This document shows positions 1 through 4,763 of a stretch of DNA of 8,557 nt, one piece after another. The position numbers and the translations under genes are program-made. Below the pieces are notes generated by a model. That model saw only the letters and a list, made by a program, of their open reading frames with translations, was not told where the DNA came from and searched no databases. The stretch's first letter is position 1; each line of letters starts with the position of its first letter. The DNA is taken from the NCBI GenBank assembly GCA_028712015.1, contig JAQTRB010000051.1:1-8557 (forward strand). Direction: 5' to 3'. The DNA comes from Syntrophales bacterium (GTDB taxonomy: Bacteria; Desulfobacterota; Syntrophia; Syntrophales; UBA5619).

Positions 1-724
1 GGGCACAAATAAAAGCGGTTTCCTGTTCCCGGCCCTCGACGAAGAAGTAGGACATCTCTTCAGAACTATCATGGGAACAGAAAGGACAGCAAACCCGGCT
101 GAAACGCCAGTCGTGGCCGCATCGGGAGCAGTGGAGCCATCGCTGAGGGATCTTCTCGTGGATCACGGCCACGGACGGGAAGGCGCCGCAGCAGGGGCAG
201 TATCCCCTGTCCCAGTCCGATGCCTCCAATTTGTTCCGGACGGAACGGCATTTTCTCTCCAGGAGCGGCTTTGTGACGGCGGACCAGAGAAAATCGACCA
301 CCTCCGGACGGACGCCGAGCCTCTCCGACCAACGGGCGGTGATTTCTTCTTCGTTCCGAGCCAGGCTGCGGTCGGCCAGCCGAATGTCCCCTCTGTCGAT
401 CCCCTGTTGCAGGGTTCGCAACTCATCAAAGAGGGCTGGAAAGCCCTGGCCGATGGCCCAAATCATTGCGCCTGCGACCTGGTCCCAGGGATCGTCCGGT
501 CCCAACAGATCCATTTGCCGGATCAGCGGAATCCCCCCGCGCAGACGCGCACGGTCAATTCCTTCGGGATCGACTCCCGGGCAGGAAATCTCGACAACCA
601 GGTTTTGCGTAGCCTCAAGCATGGGCTCGAAGGCCTGCAGGATGGCCCGGCTCTGAGGGTTTCGTTCCAGAACAGTTTCGATCTCTCTGCTCAGCTGCGA
701 CGATCTCTCCTCAATACCCGTCAT
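1..724 (-). CDS. fdhE: Formate dehydrogenase accessory protein FdhE, C-terminus cut by window edge
   Basis: I translated the minus strand from ATG at 724; the frame stays open for 241 codons to the window edge. The visible protein begins MTGIEERSSQLSREIE and carries a row of zinc/iron-type Cys pairs: CPCCG (C176, C179, the usual CPxCG of FdhE), CSRCG (C199, C202) and CPFC (C213, C216). A last Cys at 240 probably opens a fourth pair beyond the edge. Known family role: FdhE is a cytoplasmic, rubredoxin-like factor that binds FDH catalytic subunits and is needed for their activity, not a subunit of the enzyme. Family members are about 300 residues, so roughly 50-70 residues are missing. The start is supported by AGGACGGGG just upstream (about 729-737). 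It is the last visible gene of the fdhA transcript, 63 bases after the preceding small ORF, and could also serve the exported FDH encoded to the right. The family call is firm; which FDH it serves is inference. Confidence 0.93.
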   Translation of the reverse strand, partial: MTGIEERSSQLSREIETVLERNPQSRAILQAFEPMLEATQNLVVEISCPGVDPEGIDRARLRGGIPLIRQMDLLGPDDPWDQVAGAMIWAIGQGFPALFDELRTLQQGIDRGDIRLADRSLARNEEEITARWSERLGVRPEVVDFLWSAVTKPLLERKCRSVRNKLEASDWDRGYCPCCGAFPSVAVIHEKIPQRWLHCSRCGHDWRFSRVCCPFCSHDSSEEMSYFFVEGREQETAFICA

Positions 725-787
725 GCACCCCGTCCTGTTCCACCTTTTCCGCAGCCGTTCGGGCCGGTTGCTTCCAGTTTTCCGCTT

Positions 788-1024
788 TTATCCCCGGGCC
801 CACTCTCCTGATCTACGCCAAACGGTTTCGCCTCCAACGGACCGGACTTCGGGATCGTCACCGCATTTCTCGATGATCACCAGTGACTGCGGGGGGTTCT
901 CTCCGTAGATGCGATCCACCGCCGCGAACACGGCATCGTCATCCAGATACCGCACGCCGTTCCACTCGATGGTGCCGTCGCTGAACTTCAGAGCGATCAT
1001 ACATTGCATCCCGTCCCTGCTCAT
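788..1024 (-). CDS. Small orphan protein between fdhA and fdhE
   Basis: A 78-residue ORF starting MSRDGMQCMIALKFSDGTI and ending SGEWARG. I do not recognise a family. The composition looks protein-like: an alternating hydrophobic strand (MIALKF), a Trp/Tyr-containing segment (TIEWNGVRYLDDDAV), a short helix (FAAVDRIYG) and a strand (QSLVIIEKC), suggesting a small soluble alpha/beta fold. There is no signal peptide or membrane segment and only two cysteines. I chose ATG at 1024 because GAGG (1034-1037) sits 9 bases upstream. A TTG at 1057 or an ATG at 1033 would lengthen it by 11 or 3 residues, but both are less well placed for a ribosome site. It lies 166 bases after the fdhA stop and 63 bases before fdhE on the same strand, so it is probably co-transcribed with both. 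A role in FDH assembly or regulation is only guilt by association. Confidence 0.6.
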   Translation of the reverse strand: MSRDGMQCMIALKFSDGTIEWNGVRYLDDDAVFAAVDRIYGENPPQSLVIIEKCGDDPEVRSVGGETVWRRSGEWARG

Positions 1025-1120
1025 ATTTTCCATCCTCGCAATCAAACGGTGGAGCAAAACCGATCAGAGATTTCCTTCCCCGAACCTTCCGGATCGGTCC
1101 CCGGGTGTGCCGTTCTGTCA

Positions 1121-1144
1121 TGTTGCCCCTCCATGGGGACAACA
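1121..1144 (-). other. Intercistronic hairpin between fdhA and the small ORF
   Basis: On the minus strand TGTTG-t-CCCC pairs with GGGG-CAACA around a 6-base loop region, giving a 9-bp stem with one bulged base. It lies 47 bases past the fdhA stop. Neither strand has a T-run after it, so it is not a standard intrinsic terminator. It may be an mRNA-stability or processing element, or mask the GGAGGGG it contains. The pairing is seen directly; function is inferred. Confidence 0.4.
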
Positions 1145-1190
1145 TCCACATGTCCGCTACGATTCCGATTCGTGGGCAAAAAGGGGCGCG

Positions 1191-3893
1191 TCAGGTTAAT
1201 TTGCCGATTTGCACCGCGCAGGCCTTGTATTCCGCGGTCTGGCACGTCGGATCGTACACCGGATTGGTCAGCCAGTTCGCATTGCCTTCGCGGAAATGGA
1301 AAGCCATCCAGACCAGCCCCGGCGGAATCATATCGGTCACGTTGGCCCGAACAACGACCTCGCCACGTCGCGAACGAACGGAGATCATTTCGCCGTGTTC
1401 GATACCACGAGCGTTTGCGTCCTCCGCGGATATGTCCGCTCTTTCTTCGCGCAGAAGGTCGTTGAGCCCGCCGGAACGTCCCGTCATCGTCCGGGTGTGG
1501 TAATGATAGAGGCGCCGACCGGTGCTCAAAACCAGCGGATACTCGTCATCCGGGACTTCCGCGGGCGGTGTCCATTCCACCGGAACCAGCTTGCCCAGTC
1601 CCGACGCGAAACGATCCTTGTGGAGAAAGAACGTTCCCGGATGATCTTCGTTGGGACATGGCCACTGCAGACCGTCGTTTTCCAGACGGGCGTACTTGAT
1701 TCCCGCCATCGACGGGCCGAATGCGGCGATCTCGTTGTCCCAGATCTCCCGGGCGCTGTTTGATGTCCAGACATGCCCCATCCGTTTGGCAATTTCCTTG
1801 AAGATCCACCAGTTCGGCTTGGCATCGCCTGGCGCCGGGTGGGCCGTCCGCACTCGATTGACGCGGCGCTCGCTGCTGGTGAAGGTGCCGTCGTTTTCGC
1901 TCCAGGCCGCCGCGGGCAGGATGACATGGGCAAACTTGGTGGTCTCCGTCGGAAAGATGTCTTGGCAGACGAGAAATTCCGCGGACTTCAGGCAATGCTC
2001 CACATGACGGATATCCGGTTCCGTGTTGGCCAGGTTTTCGCCGAAAATGTAAAACCCCTTAATCTTGCCTTCACCAACGGCTTCGACCATCTGGGGAAGC
2101 ATAAGGCCCGGTTTTGCGGGAAGATCTTTCACGTTCCAAGCCTTTTCGAACTTGGTCCGGTTCTCGGGATTGTCGACCCTTTGGTAGCCGTGGAAGACAT
2201 TCGGCAGAGCGCCCATGTCGCAGGCGCCCTGGACGTTGTTCTGGCCGCGGATCGGGTTGACGCCGCCGCACTCGACCCCGACGTTGCCCAGGAGCATCTG
2301 GAGGTTGGCGCAGGACAGAACGTTGTTCACGCCGCAGGTATGTTCGGTGATGCCCAGGGTGTACATGAGCATCGCGGGCTTGACAGAAGCCAGTTCTCTG
2401 GCCAAGTCGTGGATCGCGTCAGCGGTGATGCCGCAGATTTTTGCCGCTTTTTCAGGCGGATATTCCATGACCTTCGCCTTGAGTTCCTTGAATCCGGAAC
2501 ACCGGGAATCCACGTAGTCTTTGTTATAGAGGTTTTCGCTGATCAGCACGTACATGATGCTGTTCAGGAGGGCCACATCCGATCCCACTTTGTGCTGGAC
2601 ATGGCGTTCGGCGAAGTCGACAAGGGGGGTGCGGCGCGGGTCGGCCACGATGAGCCGGGCGCCGGCCAGAACGGCGTCCTTGACAAAGGTGGCGGCCACA
2701 GGGTGCGCCTCCGTCATGTTGGATCCGATCACAAAAATCATCTTGGCCTTGCCAAAATCCGCGAAGGAATTCGTCATGGCGCCGGAACCGAATGAAGTCG
2801 CCAGACCGGCGACGGTGGGGGCGTGTCAGGTACGGGCGCAATGGTCGATGTTGTTTGATTTGAACACCGCCCGGAAGAGCTTCTGCATCTGGTAAGAATC
2901 CTCGTTGATGCTCCGGGCGCAACTCACACCGGCGACGGCGTCCGATCCGTGCTTCTCGATGATGCCCTTGAATTTCGAAACCACCAGATCCAGAGCCTCA
3001 TCCCAGGAGGCCTCTTTAAAGTCGCCGTTTTCCTGACGGATCAACGGGGTCTTGAGACGCTCCTCGGAGTAGAGGAAGTCATAGCCGAAACGGCCCTTGA
3101 CACAGAGCCGTCCCTGGTTGGGCTCCGCACCTTCGACGGCGGTAACCTTGGCGATCCTGCCGTCTTTGACATGGAGGAGCTGCTGGCAGCCGACGCCGCA
3201 ATAGGGACAGGTCGTTCGGATTTTCCGCGTTTCCCACGGGCGTCCCATGCCCTTGGCCTTCTTTTCCGTCAATGCGCCGACTGGGCAAACCTCGACACAC
3301 TGGCCGCAGAAGACGCATTCGCTGTCGCCGTCGCTGTAAGAACCGTCGCCGCCGGTGGCGACTTTGCTCTTCGATCCCCGGTAGCCCAGTGTAATGGCCC
3401 GGTTCACCACCACTTCGTTGCAGGCCTGGACGCATCGTCCGCAGAGGATACAGCGGCTGAAGTCGCGGACGATCAGCGGGTTTTCGCTTTCGGTCGGATA
3501 ACAGGTATCCGGACGCGGGAATTTCAGTTCGGTGATCTTGCATTCATAGGCCAGGTCCTGGAGGCGGCAGTTTCCGTTCGCCTCGCAGACGATGCAGTCA
3601 TGGTGGCCGCTGGACAGCAGCAGCTCAACGATGAGCTTCCGGGTCTTCAGGACGCGTTCGTTGTTGGTGGTGACCTCCATCCCGGGCGTCACGGGCGTCG
3701 AGCACGAAGCCATGAGCGTCCGCGCTCCCTTAACATCGACAAGACAGACCCGGCAGGCGCCTGTCGCCGTGCTTCCCTTGAGGTGGCAAAGCGTCGGGAT
3801 GGTCACCCCGACGTTGCGCGCCGCCTCGAGAATCGTCTGACCCGGTGTGAAGGCGGTTTCCTTTCCATTGAGGATGAATGTGGTTTTGTCCAT
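1191..3893 (-). CDS. fdhA: Selenocysteine formate dehydrogenase, cytoplasmic NuoG-like catalytic subunit
   Basis: One 900-residue protein read through an in-frame TGA (2826-2828) as Sec356; without recoding it looks like two ORFs (355 residues plus a remainder). It oxidises formate to CO2, or the reverse, at a Mo/W-bis-pyranopterin site. Domains: [2Fe-2S] ferredoxin fold (C36, C47, C50, C64); a NuoG-type His/Cys3 cluster (H97 or H98, C100, C103, C109); two ferredoxin [4Fe-4S] clusters (C148/151/154/158 and C193/196/199/203); the molybdopterin-domain [4Fe-4S] cluster (C229, C232, C236, C264) with K266; then the active site ART-Sec-HAPTVAGL with H357. R549 lies in IRGQNNVQG, 193 residues after Sec, the same spacing as Sec140-R333 in E. 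coli FdhF. The MDKTTFIL start has no signal peptide, so the enzyme is cytoplasmic. AAGGAG (3900-3905) lies 6 bases before ATG. This architecture is typical of NAD(P)- or ferredoxin-linked FDHs with NuoE/NuoF-like partners; none is visible here. Confidence 0.95.
2797..2828 (-). other. Sec codon (UGA) and bacterial SECIS element of fdhA
   Basis: On the minus strand TGA (2828-2826) sits in codon context CGT-ACC-TGA-CAC. Beginning 12 bases later, GTCGCC-GGTCT-GGCGAC (2813-2797) forms a perfect 6-bp stem with a 5-base GGTCT loop. The E. coli fdhF SECIS has the same GGUCU apical loop in the same codon register. The encoded residues match Sec FDHs (Sec-HxPTVAGL). SelB recognition of this hairpin is established for the family; the host must supply SelA, SelB, SelC and SelD, none of which is in this window. 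Confidence 0.9.
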
Positions 3894-3921
3894 GCGAGAC
3901 TCCTTACATTAGGTCATGATT

Positions 3922-3947
3922 GATATATGTCAGTATTGGCATATATC
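3922..3947. promoter_or_regulatory. AT-rich dyad operator candidate in the fdhA leader
   Basis: Arms GATATATGTCA (3922-3932) and TGGCATATATC (3937-3947) are inverted repeats with 10 of 11 positions paired around a 4-base spacer (gtat). Relative to the inferred fdhA start site (about 3950, minus strand) it covers roughly +4 to +29, a place where a bound protein would block transcription. The 10-mer ATATATGTCA recurs at 4453-4462 in a second dyad with the same spacer length. The TATAT elements recall ModE sites, but the spacing differs from the E. coli TATAT-N7-TAYAT pattern. The neighbouring ModE-like protein is the obvious candidate ligand; that is inference. Confidence 0.55.
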
Positions 3948-3956
3948 GACGGTGAT

Positions 3957-3985
3957 CTCATACATCGGGTCAGACCCGAAGTCAA
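3957..3985 (-). promoter_or_regulatory. Sigma70-type promoter of the fdhA operon
   Basis: On the minus strand a -35 TTGACT (3985-3980; 5 of 6 consensus) is followed after exactly 17 bases by a -10 TATGAG (3962-3957; 4 of 6). The expected start site is near 3950, giving a leader of about 57 bases before the fdhA ATG. The spacer is almost entirely occupied by a perfect palindrome (3965-3979). Confidence 0.6.
3965..3979. promoter_or_regulatory. Perfect 15-bp palindrome inside the fdhA promoter spacer
   Basis: TCGGGTC-A-GACCCGA reads the same on both strands apart from the central base, with 7-bp arms. It lies exactly between the -35 and -10 elements of the inferred fdhA promoter, so a dimeric regulator bound there would compete with RNA polymerase or, for MerR-like activators, remodel the spacer. 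It is GC-rich and unrelated to the AT-rich dyad nearby, so it suggests a second regulator, not identified here. Confidence 0.5.
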
Positions 3986-4057
3986 CCGGATTTTGAAAAA
4001 AAAGCGTGGGCCGTGCATGTTTACAAACCGTCATAAATATCAATAACCTGAAAAGGC

Positions 4058-4085
4058 TTGACATTTCATTTCAGTCGGTTAGTCT
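4058..4085 (+). promoter_or_regulatory. Probable promoter of the ModE-like regulator gene
   Basis: A perfect -35 TTGACA (4058-4063) is followed after 16 bases by a weak -10 TAGTCT (4080-4085; 3 of 6 consensus). The start site would be near 4092, giving a leader of about 20 bases with AAAGGGGG (4097-4104) as ribosome site 8 bases before the ATG at 4113. The weak -10 makes this a moderate call. Confidence 0.45.
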
Positions 4086-4112
4086 GATTCCCGGCGAAAG
4101 GGGGCGACCGGC

Positions 4113-4502
4113 ATGGAAATCAAATACAAGATCTGGATCGAAGAAGACGGAAAGGTTCTTTTCGGAAGAGGCCGTGACGATATTCTCAAGGCCGTGGAGG
4201 ATCGGAAAAGCCTCAATGCGGCCGTAAAAAAATTGGAGATGTCCTATCGGGCCGCCTGGGGCCGCCTGAGGGCATCGGAAGAGCGGATGGGCATCAAGCT
4301 GGTCGAAGCCGGACCGACGGAGAAATCCATCCAACTGACGGCAGAAGCCAGGGCCATCATCGAACGATTTGAAGAGCTCGAAAAGGACGTAGAGACATTG
4401 CTGCGGAAAGCTGATCGGGACTTTACGAAACTGATCAGGGATGCGGGGAAATATATATGTCAAAAAAGACATAAACCATTGAAAAGGGATGATAATTCTT
4501 GA
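4113..4502 (+). CDS. ModE-like winged-helix DNA-binding protein without a molybdate-binding domain
   Basis: A 129-residue protein starting MEIKYKIWIEEDGKVLFG. Residues about 22-60 (DDILKAVEDRKSLNAAVKKL then EMSYRAAWGRLRASEERMG) match the helix-turn-helix of the ModE N-terminal domain, including the SYRAAWGRL recognition-helix signature. Residues 61-78 form the wing (IKLVEAGPTEKSIQLT). A charged helix (79-108) would act as the dimerisation helix, and a basic tail (KRHKPLKRDD) ends the protein. E. coli ModE is about 262 residues and binds molybdate through C-terminal Mop/TOBE domains, which are absent here. Either it senses metal by another route, needs a partner, or acts without a ligand. It is transcribed divergently from fdhA and lies directly upstream of the second FDH operon, so control of one or both is likely. 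Start: ATG 4113 with AAAGGGGG 8 bases upstream. The family assignment is strong; target and signal are inferred. Confidence 0.85.
   Translation: MEIKYKIWIEEDGKVLFGRGRDDILKAVEDRKSLNAAVKKLEMSYRAAWGRLRASEERMGIKLVEAGPTEKSIQLTAEARAIIERFEELEKDVETLLRKADRDFTKLIRDAGKYICQKRHKPLKRDDNS
4453..4476. promoter_or_regulatory. Second copy of the AT-rich dyad, upstream of the fdnG operon promoter
   Basis: ATATATGTCA (4453-4462) is identical to the left arm of the fdhA-leader dyad. After the same 4-base spacing comes AGACATAAAC, matching 7 of 10 positions of the expected inverted arm. The core TATGTC-AAAAAA-GACATA (4456-4473) is perfectly paired. It lies inside the 3' end of the regulator gene and ends 22 bases before the -35 at 4499. 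Its centre is near -70 relative to that promoter, a position more usual for an activator than a repressor. Confidence 0.45.
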
Positions 4503-4527
4503 CACCGAACACGGGAAAATATATAGC
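4499..4527 (+). promoter_or_regulatory. Probable promoter of the fdnG operon
   Basis: A perfect -35 TTGACA (4499-4504) overlaps the stop codon of the regulator gene. After 17 bases comes TATAGC (4522-4527; 4 of 6 of the -10 consensus). The -10 overlaps TATATAGCG (4520-4528), which equals one half-site of a classical ModE operator; no good second half is present at the usual distance. A start near 4534 would give a leader of about 230 bases before fdnG. Confidence 0.5.
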
Positions 4528-4600
4528 GCGAGCGTGCCAGGGTCTTTGACAATGTTGTGGGCCGTCTTGCCTGTTTGTCTTGCGTTTTGGGGAGGATGGG

Positions 4601-4738
4601 ATGGCGCAGCCGGCAGAGGATTTCCCGATCCTTTTCCACATAGGATATAATCAAAGGCGGACAAGACGTCTTGCCGGGATACGCCGACTGCCGTGTGTAG
4701 AGGCCGAGAAGCTTTTAGGCAAAAGTATCGATGATTAA
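4601..4738 (+). CDS. Possible 45-residue leader ORF upstream of fdnG
   Basis: ATG at 4601 is preceded by an excellent ribosome site, GGGGAGG (4589-4595), 5 bases upstream. The frame runs 45 codons to TAA at 4736-4738 and starts MAQPAEDFPILFHIGYNQ. It is arginine-rich in the middle (QRRTRRLAGIRRL) and has one Cys. I recognise no family. It ends 25 bases before the fdnG start, so it could be a leader peptide coupled to fdnG, a small accessory protein, or chance. A candidate -10 and a 12-bp palindrome fall inside it, which argues against it if those are real. Confidence 0.3.
   Translation: MAQPAEDFPILFHIGYNQRRTRRLAGIRRLPCVEAEKLLGKSIDD
4646..4651 (+). promoter_or_regulatory. Perfect TATAAT, possible second promoter for fdnG
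   Basis: TATAAT at 4646-4651 is a perfect -10, but the -35 region is poor (best TTCCCG at 4622-4627, 18-base spacing, 3 of 6). A start near 4658 would place the palindrome 4662-4673 right at the beginning of the transcript. It is weaker than the promoter at 4499-4527 and may be chance or activator-dependent. Confidence 0.3.
4658..4676. repeat. Palindrome in the fdnG leader
   Basis: CAAGACGTCTTG (4662-4673) is a perfect 12-bp palindrome. CGG (4658-4660) and CCG (4674-4676) extend it to 9-bp arms with one bulged A at 4661. It could bind a dimeric regulator or, with no loop at its centre, form only a poor RNA hairpin. Function unknown. Confidence 0.35.
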
Positions 4739-4763
4739 CCCTTGAGAAAGGAGCACGTTTTAA

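Noticed and set aside
71..811. A 246-codon plus-strand ORF over fdhE
   Set aside because: It is the shadow of fdhE, whose cysteine-pair motifs are on the minus strand; the plus-strand product shows no domain.
1121..1144. Intrinsic terminator after fdhA
   Set aside because: The hairpin is good, but no T-run follows on either strand, and two same-strand genes continue downstream.
2826..2828. TGA as a true nonsense mutation splitting fdhA (pseudogene)
   Set aside because: The codon aligns exactly with the Sec position of the family, a SECIS hairpin follows, and the downstream frame is intact to a normal C-terminus.
1773..3923. Plus-strand ORFs of 340 and 324 codons over fdhA
   Set aside because: Both are antisense to the conserved molybdopterin and ferredoxin domains of fdhA and have no ribosome site or motif of their own.
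4546..4551. A second TTGACA as a -35 for fdnG
   Set aside because: No acceptable -10 occurs 16-18 bases downstream (gcctgt region).
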